A DNA stretch of 64,000 bases from Cristatella mucedo (GCA_009760855.2 WPIO01000046.1:1917501-1981500), one strand, 5' to 3'; counted from the stretch's first letter, positions 33,641-46,817 are shown. Notes: a model not told the origin generated them from the sequence alone. Translations and numbers: made by a program.

Positions 33641-34538
33641 ATGTGAGCCCATTAGGGCAGGCATGTAGGTACATGTAATTTACGTTCTAGTTACCATAAG
33701 CATTCGCACACCCCAGAAATGGCAATTTTCTATAGATTGCAGTCAAACTGAAGGTCAGAAAATGTTTTTTAACTTGCAGATATAAATCATAAACGTTTTC
33801 TCAATTAAGACCAAATTGTAGCAGCAACATTTTATCTCTATTAAGATAGTTTTGGTGCTGCACGTATTCAAATAGTGATAAGCAAATTCAATTGTTAAGA
33901 TTCATTTGCAAGCAAACTGCACAGCATGTTTACTTTCTGTGGGTATTTTTTTTTTTTCCTTTATTCGTGTCTCCCACGTGAAGTGTGGAATTATGGGATG
34001 GCTCAGCCTGCAATACAGCAAAAATAGAAACCGTTAGTAAGCTTTCAGTATGCCTTGCCAAGACGGCTAGAAAAAGGTGATGTGCAAGTAGTAAGAAACA
34101 GCAGGCAGTGCTAAACTCATAGCATTTATTTGGAAATCACTAGTCTGTGCTATAGAACTTTCTCGACAATCACAAGCCTGCTGACTACGCACGAATCGTT
34201 GAGGACACGATTTAACGTCACGCGGCACTTAACAGCAGAATGAGTGTGAAGATACTGGGGGTGGAAGGGTACGCACTACAAGCCATTAAAGCAGCGTTCA
34301 GCAAATTTCAACAGTAATGTTGATGGTCGAACAATTGTGCGCAATGGTAGTGATCAGCGCCTCTGCTCATGGTCACAGTTGATTCAATTCTGCCTACTCT
34401 TGGTGGTACAAAGACAGGAATACACTCGCACGTGGTAACTATTGCTAACTTCCACTCTATTAATCACAGTTCTGTTATCAAATGCTCGTGCTACTGCAGC
34501 AAGAGGCTTCGGAAGAGAAACCAATTCCATACCTGAAA
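33641..34538. other. Intergenic, nothing recognised
   Basis: A run of T near 33948. It may include a further decayed part of the element represented by the pseudogene at 34540-35165, but no motif was found. Confidence 0.35.
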
Positions 34539-34539
34539 C

Positions 34540-35165
34540 TCTAATTAATCCAGTAATTTTTTATGTAACTCTGCGTCTTTGAACAATTATACGATCTGTG
34601 GACCAACAAAAAAGCCAGCTTTTATCTTTGCTTCGCTAATATGAGAAAACTTTCTTGTAGTGCATAAAGGTATCACCGTTTTGTATCAGAGCCTTTGCAT
34701 AGTTTTTCATTAGTCCAAGCTTTATGTGTAAGGAAGGTAGTAACACTTTCTTGCTGTTGATAAGCGGATGCTCTCGGGCGCTGCCGCTCCCAGGCCCAAA
34801 TTTCGCTCGGTCTCTGGCCAGTCTTTCTGTCGGTAAATGAAGAGCATCAGCGCGACTATACTGTACAGACACAAAGAGCACGGATATTCTGTGTAGCCAC
34901 ATTGAGGTCCAAGGAGACGACCAATGACCCTTAAACCGCCTCATACCTGCCACTGGTGTCGGTCACATTTGATTTCATCGAGAAATATTGTCATGTCTCC
35001 ATATATCTATTTCATCTGTACAGAATGTACAACCGGCAAAGAGGAAAGGTTCGTTTGCATTGTAGAATCCAGGAGTTCAGCCGACTCCATGGGCAGGTCA
35101 AGGTCTCTCACTAAGTTATCAAGGATCCAGAATATCTATCTGCTTCTCCGAATGTGCTGCTGAAC
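34540..35165 (-). pseudogene. Decayed copy of a widespread mobile-element-associated protein (KLGLMK family)
   Basis: The - strand, read across frames from right to left, gives LVRDLDLPMESAELL; GGLRVIGRLLGPQCGYTEYP then CSLCLY; RQKDWPETER; HPLINSKKVLLPSLHIKLGL then MKNYAKAL (about 34700-34780); and after a frameshift ISEAKIKAGFFVGPQI and FKDAELHKKLL. This order and the phrases LLPPLHIKLGLMK, EAKIKAGIFVGPQI and LLGQQ(G/S)GYTK(Y/F)P are known to me from hypothetical proteins that occur in many copies in insect, cnidarian and other animal genomes. Their function is not established, and I infer a mobile-element origin from the copy number. At least three frame breaks and internal stops make this copy dead. 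A 105-codon frame remains open at 34636-34953. Confidence 0.8.
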
Positions 35166-35219
35166 TTGGGGTCTACAAAATTTTTCGGAAAAATGTCTGC
35201 AGTTTCAAGATTTTTAAAA

Positions 35220-35690
35220 TAGTGATGTAATGTATCTCTGTCTGTAACTCCACAAAGCCATAAAGACTATGTGGATGTTATGCAGGAGAGTTTTGTATAG
35301 CGCACTCACAGCCTAAGTGGCTTTCGGTAAGCATTCGGTAGCTAGCAGGCTTCGTCTCATGCAACAAGGAGAAAGTGGGAAGCATAGCAGAGTCAGCAGT
35401 TGAGGTAGTGAGTAGCATGGAAGTAGCAGCTCAGGACCGTTGAAAAGGATGAGCCATAGTCGGTAGCAGGAGAGTAGTTGTACGAATTGTGGAAGCGAGT
35501 TCCGCAGTCTAGGACCTGCAGAGCTAAAGCTTCTGTCGCCAGCATTCTTTAAGCGGAGGAATAGAACAGCTAATTTATGGTCCACACAGGACCTGAGGGC
35601 ACGAAGAGGCTGAAGCTGGTGCAGCAGTTCAGCTAGGTACGAAGGAGCCAAGCCGTGGCGGGCCTCGTGGGTCATCGTACGAACTTTAGT
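35220..35690 (-). mobile_element. LINE-B 3' end
   Basis: Tail GTGATGTAATGTATCTCTGTC, 3' UTR and 120 open codons (35313-35675) with ARHGLAPSYLAELLHQLQPL and FSSAGPRLRNSLPQF. Confidence 0.9.
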
Positions 35691-38344
35691 GTTGATACAC
35701 TGCTGATTCGCTGAGATTTTAGTGTTGTAAGGACTTCTTCATTGCTATTTCCACATTTTATGAGCACTGTTACTTGTCGTTTAGTAAAAAATCTGTAGGA
35801 AATCACCATTGCCAGGGGTGCCGCTGATTATTACTGCTGGTGCTTATTCCTTAAAAACTTGTATACAGCAGCATAGACACATATTTTCATTGAGGGGACA
35901 ACACTTTGACCTTGGACAAGACAGCCAATTATAGGAAGACTGGATTCGTGGATTAGGCAGCCGGTCAGCATACCTTTTTGGGTTGGTCCAAGGGAGCTTA
36001 AGCCCATTATCCCTACACCGTAAGGCCTTGCCTGTACGTACAGGGCTGCTTTAAGTCAAGATGGCATGGCTTAAAAATAACCTTGTCGGCTCTTTTGTTA
36101 CTTTGGCCTGAAACCAACACTTGGCCAGATATCTGCAAGCAAATCGCTTGGGTGTGCTTCGAAGCATGATCAACTGCAGGCAGACGGCCTTCCGAGTAGG
36201 AAAACTGCCTTCCAAGGTGACTACTTTACCACATAATGCATGTTGTAAGGGTAATCAGGCGTGGCCATGACAGTGATAAAGATTGGGAGTGAAAGCTGGG
36301 GCCCAGCCTAATCCGGCTGATCTAGCGATGTTCTCCCTAGGGGCTGGCATTATGGGCGGTGTGGGACCAGGCTGGAGAGATCGATCTCGCTCGCCGACGG
36401 ATGATTGCCTCTCTCTCCAAAGCTGGCTGATGTACCATCATTGAGCTGGATCAGATGCCACGCCCACGAGCATATGCTGCTTGATTGCGTTGGCCTCTGC
36501 TCCATGCCGTGGTCCTTGGTATGTGCACTTTCGTTGTGCTGCTGGAAGGCAGCAGTTTCACTCACCAGGCCACTCGTTCCATCGGGAATCGGCTGCTGGC
36601 CTGGTCGGCTTTCGAGAATCCCTTCGTGGTAAACTGACCCGGAAACTGGGTTTCGGGTAGCAGCACTCAGCATCGCCGAACTGCTGCTGCCCGTTGCAGG
36701 ATATGATCTGTTGCTACCCGTTGCCGTGGTTACCAGCAGATGACCATCCTCCTGTCTTCAGTGAGAGGTCACTACCGCGGGCCGTTTTGTCCAGTGAGAC
36801 CAGTGAGCAAAGCTTGGCTCAGGACCCGACCAGGGACCCTCCTCTTCGCTTTTCCTTCAGACGGTGCCCCAGTTTGTTTCCCTTGTGCGATCTCACAGGC
36901 AGCGCCTAGATGAGGAACTCCCAAGCTGCAGCTGAGGTTGGCACATGCGGGCTGCATGCTGCTGCCGCCGCTGTGCAGCGGCGGTAGCGTTCTCTTCTCC
37001 TGCCACCTTCCCTGGTGCTCCAGCTAGCTGATCTGGCGGTGCTGTCACCCTGCAAGTGCCCACCAGCTCGGCTGATGATTCTCCATGCAGTCTGCTTGCC
37101 AATGGCTGGCTGTTATTGGCTGCATGCAGACACGTCGGTTGCTTGCACGATGTTTAGTCCAACGTGCTTGGTGCAGTTCCATGTGGCCGGGTGCTGGAGT
37201 TCCAGGGTGGTTTTGCTTCCCCCGCCCCCCCCCCATCGACGCCTTGTCGAGTTACTGTGGCAGCAGAAGCAGCTGCAGGTCTGCTATGGCAATTGAGACA
37301 GTCTACACACACTGCCTGACTTCTGCAGCTGCTGCTGTTGGCATGATTGCGGTCACAGAGCAGGCTGCTGGGGCCATCTGATGACTTCCCGGGGCGGCCG
37401 GGCACAGCCACTTGAGAGCAAGCCACTGTGGGCACAGAGTAAACATGTGTCCGTACATAGTGGAGGAGCATAGGAGGCAGCCACCATTGGCCTTGGGTTT
37501 ACACCTTTCGACAGAGAGCGTACCCGGGCCGGACAGTAATCTCCATTGTTCCCTCAGCTAATCTGATTTTGAGAGTCTTATTAGATATAGTCGCCATGTC
37601 TGCAGTCTAGACGGGTGCAGGGGCCTGAGCCAGAGTAGTGACCTTGAAGGATAGAGCAGATGAGGCAGAACCTCAGCGACCAGGTAGCGACCCGATCGAT
37701 CGCCGATTGCATTCTTTGCTTTGCTGAACTGCAAACTTGTATGCACTTCTCCCTTCCTCCTGCTCTTCTTCTCCTCCTCCCTCTCATCTTCTTTTAATTT
37801 ATCTTACTCGTGCTCCATCATAAGTCTCGTTGCAACAAATAGGCATACTTGTCTGCGCAAACGATACCTGTGCAATAGGCGTCCATAGTCATCTAATGGC
37901 ATGACGTTAGGATACTCCTCCCAATCTGTTTTCAATGGCAGGGGTAATAGCATTGCCTTTAGAGTCCTGTATGGCACGGCAATGGACTAAGGAAGCAGAC
38001 GACATGCACTCCTACCTTTGACAGATAAATGCCAAAGCGAGTGGTTGTCAGTCCAACTTTCGCATTGCTTCGTGTAGTGGTTGCATCCTGCTCATGCATC
38101 AGTGTTTGACCGCCGAGCAGGCTGCCGTGCAGCAGCCACTGGCAGCACGTCGAAAGCCTGGCTTGCTTCGCAACCCCTGCTCTTAAGCGAGCCTCTTAAA
38201 TGCACTGCCCCAGGCAAGCTAGAAATCTAACCAGCGCCTGCTGTGAGGAGGAAGCACAATTATAAAACCATGAATTCCTGCAGCACAGCTGCTGCTTACT
38301 CTCATGGGGAGTCTGCTGACTCGCGTGCCTTCTTATACCTCTGC

Positions 38345-38345
<1 letters not shown>
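35691..38345. other. Intergenic; GC-rich core at about 36300-37550, no gene recognised
   Basis: The GC-rich part has many overlapping frames up to about 107 codons on both strands but no domain I recognise, and CTGCTG/CAGCAG runs. A run of nine or so C lies near 37222. It could hold exons of an unknown gene; I cannot name any. Confidence 0.4.
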
Positions 38346-38895
<550 letters not shown>

Positions 38896-39117
38896 GGAGA
38901 GGGAGGGGAGAATAGACAGAAAGAGAGAGAGGCAAGAGAGGAGAGCAAGAAAGTCGCAAACAAAGAGGGATTGAGAAGAGAAGGGGAGAGGCAGGAGGGG
39001 AGGGGGTAATCGATAAAGAGATGTGTGATTTAAGATAGAGATTAGAGAAGAGAGAGAAAGTAGAAAGAGGATTGATTACAGTCGAGAGGTCAGTACAGTG
39101 AGCAAGAGAGATTAGAG
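38896..39117. repeat. Purine-rich (GA) degenerate tract
   Basis: Almost only A and G on the + strand, decayed from the GA microsatellite. Confidence 0.85.
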
Positions 39118-39400
39118 TAACAACAATAATAATATTATTATTGTTGTTATTATTAAAAAGCATTTGCATTATACCCTAAGCCGACTAAGTCTTTCTCTCT
39201 AGGCACTTCGTATAGTTTGGTAAGGAGGCATATAAACTAATTAAGAATAGTACCTTTGCAAAGTTGCAATCCACACGTAAGCATACAAAGGACGATCTAC
39301 GTGGAAGAAGCAAATGCTGGGAAACAGGAGGATTTTCATATTTGCCTTACATATCTTCAAGTCAGAAAGCTAAAATGATGATTGAAGTTCGCTAGGTTTG
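39118..39400 (-). mobile_element. LINE-A 3' end inserted in the purine tract
   Basis: AATAATAATATTATTATTG, a decayed hairpin (AAGTCTTTCTCTCTAGGCAC) and the 3' UTR order (AAGGAGGCATA, GCATACAAAGGACG, AAATGCTGG). Confidence 0.65.
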
Positions 39401-39621
39401 GTAGAGAGGATGAGTAGTGCAGAGAGAGAGGGAAAGAGAGATAAGAGTAAATTGATATGTCGATATGAGAGATCTAATAGAGAGAAGGGGAAGGAGAGAC
39501 AGACATTGAGGAAAGACAGAGTGGACAAGGAGAGAGATAGAGGACAATGATGAGAGAGGAGAAGAGAACAGAGCAAGAGCAAGAGAGTCAGGGGTGGAAG
39601 GAGCGATATAAAGACAAGAGT

Positions 39622-39669
<48 letters not shown>

Positions 39670-39862
39670 TGAAAGAGACAGAGCGGGAGAAAGAGAGAAG
39701 AGAAACTAGGAAAATAATTGAGATATTAGAGTAGAGAGAGATAATACATGAGAGAAGTTTAGTGTACAGAAGAGAGATTCGACTAGAGAGATCAGAGAGA
39801 GAGACAGACAGGGGAAGAGAAAAACGAGAGAGGCAAGATATGTTAGAGACATGAGGCAGGCT
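39401..39862. repeat. Purine-rich tract with GA microsatellite
   Basis: Continues the tract before the LINE insertion; an unbroken (GA)n run lies at about 39624-39667. Confidence 0.85.
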
Positions 39863-39863
39863 T

Positions 39864-40125
39864 TTGTACTCCGTCTGCAACTCCAAAAAGCCAAAAAAAA
39901 GACTAAGTGGGTTTTATGCTCAAGGATTTTCTGTAGCGCTTTCAGAGCCTAAGCTGCTGTGGATTGGTATGCGGTAGCCAATAAAATTCATTCTGCAAAA
40001 CCACGAGATGGTGAGCCTACCTGAGAGATGAGTTCGGTTGAGTAGCGATTAGCAAGGAAGTACCAACGGGGAGGCTGGAAAGGATGTCCAAGTGTTGGCT
40101 GGAGGAGAGAATGTGCCATCGATGT
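39864..40125 (-). mobile_element. LINE-B 3' end, old copy
   Basis: CTCCGTCTGCAACTCC, GGGTTTTATGCTCAAGGA, GCCTAAGCTGC and ACCAACGGGGAGGCTGG correspond to the reversed LINE-B tail and 3' UTR. Confidence 0.7.
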
Positions 40126-40538
40126 GACTGTGGTTTTATGGTTTATTTTGGGTTTGTGTTTTATTGGTTTATGGGTTATATGGGATTATGGTAGAATGAT
40201 TTAATGTTTTACAAAGCTGAGCCTTACAGGAGCAGCTAGTGGAAAGTGGATTGGGGAACCGCTGTGCGGTGTAACGCTTCGAAAGTTGACGAAGTAGACC
40301 CAGGTTGAAGCCCCCTCGGTTTCGGCTTTTTGTCTTTCGTGTCCCGTCTCGTGCTTGGTGTCAGAGCGTCAGCTTACCGTGACCACTGAGCAAAGGGTCC
40401 TGTCGTCAATAGTATTAAAGTTAAAGAATGAAACAGCTAATTTGCTGTAAAATCTGCAGTCGCAGTGGGCGAGCAAATGCTAAGCACACTGGCTGCAGCC
40501 CCATGTAATTCTAGTCGGCCACCTGCCGGCTTGGGGCA
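40126..40538. other. Intergenic, nothing recognised
   Basis: GGTTTATGGGTTATATGG-type T/G-rich phrases near 40140-40200. No coding signal. Confidence 0.35.
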
Positions 40539-40539
40539 G

Positions 40540-42540
40540 TTTCTTATTTCCGCCTGTTGAATGTCAGCTTAAAACTAAGGGGCTACTTATCCGCGATCGG
40601 GTGGTCCATGAAAAGCTAGCTGCTTTTCTGCTGACCAAGACGTGAATGACGCCCTGCTCTGATGGCAGTGTATCTGAAACTACCGCACCAGGGTTTTCAT
40701 TATTTCAGTCAAGCGGTCTGAAAACGTGGGTGGTGGCAGGGTTGCTAACGCTGTTCGTGAATTGTTTGGCTATACGACCTGCTGCTTTTCGCATAGGCAA
40801 CGCTTGAATTTGTTGCTATCAGGTCCCCATCAAAGACCATTCTACTCACAGTCGCGATCTACCGACGCTGGCTGTCTAACCTTGTTTAGGGAAGAGTTTT
40901 CGGCGGAGTTCCTCTCTAAAATATTCGTGTGTGACCGGCCTTCATTGATTTCGTGAGACTTCAGATTTCACGGTGACAATGCTAGCAACAGCTATGTCCA
41001 CTAATTTCTTGACTTTCTGGAGAACTTTAGTTTGGTCCATGTTAATCTTACCATCATATCGGTTGCCATATCCCGGATCTATTAATACTTAAGGATGTCT
41101 GCCCCATTGACCTTGTTGTGTGCCAGCTGATCATCTTGGATCATTGCTCAGTCTCGTTTACTGTTCCTGTGCCGTTTCGCGTCCGGCGTAATGTCGAGTT
41201 TGTCTAGCGACAAAACTTGGGAAAATGATTGAACCGAAGATATTTTTTTTAATCTGTCCGTGGGGAAGGTCTTCTGATATGCATCCAGAGTGAGCCGGCA
41301 GCCTCGATACCCTCACTGATGCAGTGCACATGAAACTTGTGAGTGCCCGTGGCGAGCGTGCTCCGGTACGTTCTGTCCGTCCGTGTACTGGGAATCGTGG
41401 AGACCCCTGTCAATTATCCAAAAAAACCTTCAAAAGATGCGCCGTGCTTAGCGCAGGCTTAAACACCGCGCGGCGTCTAATGACGATCCAGCAATTTCAA
41501 AGACTTTCTCTGAGCCCACACCCGGAAGCTTAGAAAAAAGCCATGGCTTCTTTTTCACTCGAAAACTGAAGACTTGCCAGTCGCATCCAAAACAGATTTG
41601 TAAGGCGGTGAACAATTTTCTTGCCAACTCTGGGGGTCTCACTCCCCTTATACCAATTGCTCGGCCGACAAGTTTTCTGCCTTCTTTATTGAAGAAATTG
41701 GCTCATATTCGTGCCTCCATAAAGACCCTCCGACTAAAGCAATTCTTGAGTCGCAACCTGTGACCTTCCTTAAGAAGACCGCCTCCACAGCTGGCCATCC
41801 CGTCTGATGCCTATGTAAGATTACGCACTGTCTCCCGCGGTGGCCTGCAAAGAATTTAACTAGCTCGCTTGCTCTGCCTCGGCTAGATTGTTGCAATTCT
41901 CTTTTGGCAGGGCTACCATAAAAAGCAACTAGGCTACTGAAGCTGGTGGTGAATGTGGCTGCAAGGTTAGTTAACAAATCCCAGAGGTTTGACCACGTGT
42001 CTCCTTTGCTGAAAGAGCTTCGGCGGCTCCTGGTTGATCGACGGATACAGAGTAGATTTCTTCTGCTGACCCACATGGCACACCACGACTCGGCTCATTC
42101 ATATCTAGCTGTACTGGTGCACCGGTTTCAGCCTCGTCAAACCCTCAAATCCTTTTGGACAATACATTAGCTGTTCCATTCCTTAGCTTGGAGACCGTTG
42201 GTGACAGAAGCTTTTGCTTTGCAGATCCTATAAGATGGAACTCACTTCCACAATTCTTGCATAGCAGCATATGTTGTACTATCCTACTTTCGACTGCGGC
42301 ATCTGCTTTCCAGCCGTCCTGAGCTGCTACTTCCATGCTACTCACTACCTCAACTGCCCTCCTGACTCTGCTGTGCTTCTCACTTTCTCTTTGTTACACG
42401 AGATGAAGTCTGTTGGCTGCCGAATGTATAACGAAAGCCGCTCAGGCTTTGAGTGCGCTATAGAAAACTCTCCTGAGTGACACCCACTTAGTGTATGTGG
42501 CTTTGTGGAGTCACAGACAGAGATACATTGCAGTACCAAA
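40540..42540 (+). mobile_element. LINE-B copy with endonuclease remnants, RT core deleted
   Basis: Across frames: LNVSLKLRG near 40557; a GGGVA-like block near 40730; GDNASNSYVH then FLDFLENFSLVHVNL (about 40970-41050), the APE endonuclease; ICKAVNNFLANSGG and IRASIKTLRLK (41595-41740), the linker; then at about 41820 a jump to LDCCNSLLAGLP, FDHVSPLLKELRR and FSFADPIRWNSLPQFL-like sequence, the 3' UTR and the tail GTCACAGACAGAGATACATT. The catalytic RT motifs are missing. Confidence 0.8.
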
Positions 42541-42664
42541 AAAAAGTAGCCTCGGACAGAGCCCTGAGATAACACAGTGTAAAGGCTTCCAAGATGACCG
42601 ATAGCCATTTATGTCTAAACTCAGACATCAGTCACTGAGGTAGGACCCCACTCAATTTAGCAGT

Positions 42665-42765
42665 GCACTGTAACCCCCACAAAGGCATAAAGATTAAGCT
42701 TATGGTACTCTAGAGAATTGTTTATGCGATATAGAGCACCCAAACCTGAGACACGTTTGGTGCAC
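42665..42765 (-). mobile_element. LINE-B 3' tail, diverged
   Basis: TGTAACCCCCACAAAGGCATA, AGAGAATTGTTTATGCGATA and AGAGCACCCAAACCTGAG follow the reversed LINE-B end. Confidence 0.55.
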
Positions 42766-43362
42766 TTAAGCTGGTACAAAATGCCACTCATAACATGCAA
42801 CCATTGAAATGCTTCTGTAAATCTGTCAGGTATTTACAAATCATATAGAAACTACTTTCCAAAAGGAGCAGCCCTTGGAAGGTGGCCAAAGCTCGGCATT
42901 TACACTGAAGTGAAACCGCAACTGCAGGGGTTGATTTGTCTCTAGATGTGAGGATCCTTAAGACAGTCACTCGCCTCTTTCCTAGCTTCTTAATATTCCC
43001 TGCTTGTCCTCTTTTCCCTGCCAATGCACCCAGCAGAGACTTGCAGGACAATACCTTCTGCAAAGCCTAGCGCCCTCTCCTCATGTGGGGAGGGCCTGGC
43101 GGCACCACAGGCCTACTTTGCAAATGTTGGCAGAACGACTCATAAGAATCGAATAGCAACTGCATTTGAATGCGGAAGTGCAATCGGCAGACCGAAAAAC
43201 AATGATCAGCAGAGTAGTTTGCACAAAGTCAACACAGGAGCTATCGAGACGAGCTGCCACCACTTTGCCAGACTGACTGTACCCGTCCAGTTCGGAGCCA
43301 ACGTACTGGCGAGTACTCCAACCTCGTGTGTGCTTCGCTACATTTTAAATAATAAATAATAA
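42766..43362. other. Intergenic, nothing recognised
   Basis: Frames of about 90-110 codons on both strands overlap, with no known domain. It ends in an AATAAATAATAAATA string at about 43348. Confidence 0.35.
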
Positions 43363-43363
43363 A

Positions 43364-43536
43364 TACTAGCTGATTAAACAGCCTATTTGCATAGCGACAG
43401 AAGAACCTTTGCGGCTATCACCACTGCTTGCAGTGGTGATAAAGGATCGCCCACCGAAGGATTCGAACCCACGACTTCGGGACCTAGGTCGTGAAAAGCA
43501 ACCACCTTACCTAGTATGCCATCTCACGGCTCACCG
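43364..43536 (-). mobile_element. SINE-1 copy (tRNA-derived)
   Basis: Near complete on the - strand: end (reverse of CTAGCTGATTAAACAGCC), body, B box (reverse of GGATTCGAACCC), palindromic arm and A box (reverse of TAGTATGCCATCTCACGG). Confidence 0.88.
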
Positions 43537-43779
43537 ATTTTGAGGGCCGTAATACTCGGAGCATTTCAGTCTGGAGCTCATGCAGCTCATGCAGCTCATG
43601 CAGTCTTGTAGCTTTACTTTTGAGCAGGAACTGCAGGGGGTGAGCTGCCACAGTGAACTTCCCACTATCCAGGGGCCCGTGAGAAAAGCTACCACCGCCA
43701 GACACCGCCTTTGCTACCGCCCAGACACAGTTCCCAGACATCTGCATTCGAGAATGGGAGGCTCACCACGGACTGCCGT

Positions 43780-44573
<794 letters not shown>

Positions 44574-44611
44574 GCTCACCCCATTCTCTCACTTGAGGCT
44601 TTTGCACCTAG

Positions 44612-44778
44612 CTGCCAACACGCGGCGATGCAGAGCCAGTGAACTCGAGGCATTGCTCGGTGCATGGCTGAGCCGGGACGAGTCACCGAAGTCGCAGCCT
44701 GCGAGGTCGCAGCTGCTTCGTCTGCTGCCTCAGGATGCTCATGCCTCCAGCTGGCTGGCTTCTTTTGCTTTCGGTTAG
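44612..44778 (+). CDS. Possible terminal exon of an unknown gene
   Basis: A pyrimidine-rich stretch ends in TTTTGCACCTAG at 44611. Read from there (two bases finishing a codon), the frame is open for 54 codons to TAG at 44776-44778, with ASELEALLGAWLSRDESPK, QPARSQLLRLLPQDAH and SSWLASFAFG. The composition looks protein-like, and a canonical AATAAA follows 95 bases after the stop. I do not recognise the protein. Against it: no upstream exon was found, and the preceding 800 bases are microsatellite. It could be chance. Confidence 0.28.
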
Positions 44779-44872
44779 CTGTAGAATTATGTCATAGCTG
44801 ACACCTGCTGCAGAGCAGTGCTACATATGGTGTCATGTCGCTAAGCAGGCACAGAGTGTCGTGGTTGACTCC

Positions 44873-44878
44873 AATAAA
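44873..44878 (+). promoter_or_regulatory. Candidate poly(A) signal AATAAA
   Basis: It lies 95 bases after the stop of the possible terminal exon on the same strand. A lone hexamer can also occur by chance. Confidence 0.3.
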
Positions 44879-45833
44879 AGCCAGCAAAGCTCGAGTTGAT
44901 TTATTGGCACATTCTTGAGAGCACAGCTCTATTCGTTATGATTTGACACAGGACGCGTTGAATGAGCCTGTGACACGACGTCAAATTAAGCATCGAAGGG
45001 ATAACCCATAGAAAGCACTAGAAGGATGTGTCGTGCTATTATCGGCAGAAAACCAACCAATCGGCGCTTTCTGGTCGTGTCACTTCCGTGTCACGTGCGA
45101 GTATTGTCGCTAGCTGAATTTCCGACAAGTGCTAGCAAACTCACAGTAGGGTAAGAAACCTTCCCTTGAGCTTAACAGCAGCCATGTGAGCATGCCTAGA
45201 TGGTCGTCGTCTGCAGACGCTGCTGTGAGGATGGCGCTGTGACAGCATGAAATTCTAAAATGCCATCCTAGCTAATGCAGAAGATTTACAATTAAGTCTG
45301 TCCAGAGTCGGTCTGTACTAAATGGCTTGCAGCCGGCCAGCCAGCCAAGCCCTTGGTCTACAAGTTCTATGTCAACTGCCCATTTGCACGGCTGCCCTGA
45401 GGACAAAGGACCGTCACTTGTGTTCCGGTTGACGAGTGAACTCCGATCAGGGGTCACTTACTGCTGTTAGTATATGTCACAAAGGTCAGGCTCCCGGTTC
45501 CGCAGCTAGCTACGTATGCCTACTATTCAATCTGTTCCTTGTGGTTCAAAAAAGACTAGCTGCTCCAGTCGGCCAACGCAGAACACCAGCTCTGGTCTTT
45601 TGCCTTTCGACCAGATGCACTCCACTATTTGTATCGGATCATGCACGGCAGGCAAGGTCTTCCAAAGCTCTCAAGTCTGTCTTCTAGATTTACCTCTTTA
45701 GAGCTACCTGCAGGGGGCAGGACTTGGCTTGAATGGTAGGTGGCATTTGAGGACAGATCGGCCCACAAAGACTATGACAGCTGACACTCATAGCAAAGCA
45801 AAAAGCCTGCAAGCAACTAACGAAAGGTCAGTA
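44879..45833. other. Intergenic, nothing recognised
   Basis: Frames of 60-83 codons with no known domain. No transposon signature. Confidence 0.35.
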
Positions 45834-45834
45834 G

Positions 45835-46558
45835 ATACGACCACATCAGCTCCACAGTCAAGTTTGCCTACTTTCAGCTACATAACATTGCTAAAATTCG
45901 GGCTTGTTCAGACAGGGATACCGCATCTAAATTGGTCCATGCATTTGTGACATTCCATCTCGGCTTCTGTAACTCACTGCTTGCTGGTCTACCGACCTGT
46001 GCAATCAGGAGCTTACAGCTGGTGCAACACTCTGCAGCTAGGCTTGTCTGTTGTGAGCATCGCAGTTGCCACATCACACCACTTCTTGCCGACCTGCACT
46101 GGCTCCCAGTCAAGCAAAGCATCGACTTTAAGGTTCTGTCACTCACTTTTAGGTCCCTTCATTCTTTGGCTCCACCCCTACCTATAAAAGTTACTCTCCC
46201 ACCAGGCTAATCATCGTACCACCTGCTTTTTGGAATCTAATCGTGTACCTACACCTCGTACTAACCTCAAATCCTTTGGAGACTGTGCCGTTAGTTCGTA
46301 TGCTCCAAAAGCCTGGAACTTACCTCCGACTTGCATCACGACATCCCCTGACTGGACCACATTTAAAAAGAAATTAAAAACTCGTCTATTTATGACAGCA
46401 TTTAGTGGGTCCGTGCGATTCGTCCTTTACGTGCTTATGCTGACACTTTGCAGGCTGCCACTAACCACATTTGCATGCTGACCCTGCGCATGTCACCCCT
46501 AACCAATTTGTGCTTGTTGTCAGTGAGCATGATACCACTAACCATTTGATCGTGCTTA
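45835..46558 (+). mobile_element. LINE-A C-terminal part, tail missing
   Basis: DHISSTVKFAYFQLHNIAK, KLVHAFVTFHLGFCNSLLAG, HITPLLADLHWLPVKQSID then FKVLSLTF, TFKKKLKTRLFMTAFSGS. The 3' UTR stops at ACCATTTGATCGTGCTT, before the hairpin, which is unusual for a LINE copied from its 3' end. Confidence 0.9.
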
Positions 46559-46649
46559 GTAATACGAAACCACACGAAGGTCCTATAAGCCAATGTGAAA
46601 AAGTGTGCTGCAAGTCAATATCGAGTTGCTTTCATGCTTATTTCAGCAG

Positions 46650-46817
46650 CCGTGATGGCACACTAGGTATGGCAGTTGCTTTCACGACCTCGGTCCCGAG
46701 GTCGTGGGTTCGATTCATGCAGTGGGCAATCCTTTATCACCACTGCAAGCGGTGGTGATAGCCGTAAAGGCTCTTCTGTCGCTATACAAAAAGAGGCTGT
46801 TAAATCAGCTAGGATTT
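46650..46817 (+). mobile_element. SINE-1 copy (tRNA-derived)
   Basis: GTGATGGCACACTAGG (A box), TTTCACGACCTCGGTCCCGA, GGTCGTGGGTTCGATTC (B box), body GGTGGTGATAGCCGTAAAGG, end AAAAAGAGGCTGTTAAATCA. Confidence 0.9.

Noticed and set aside
36350-37471. Several 60-107 codon frames in a GC-rich block
   Set aside because: Overlapping frames on both strands, no recognised motif, no consistent splice sites.
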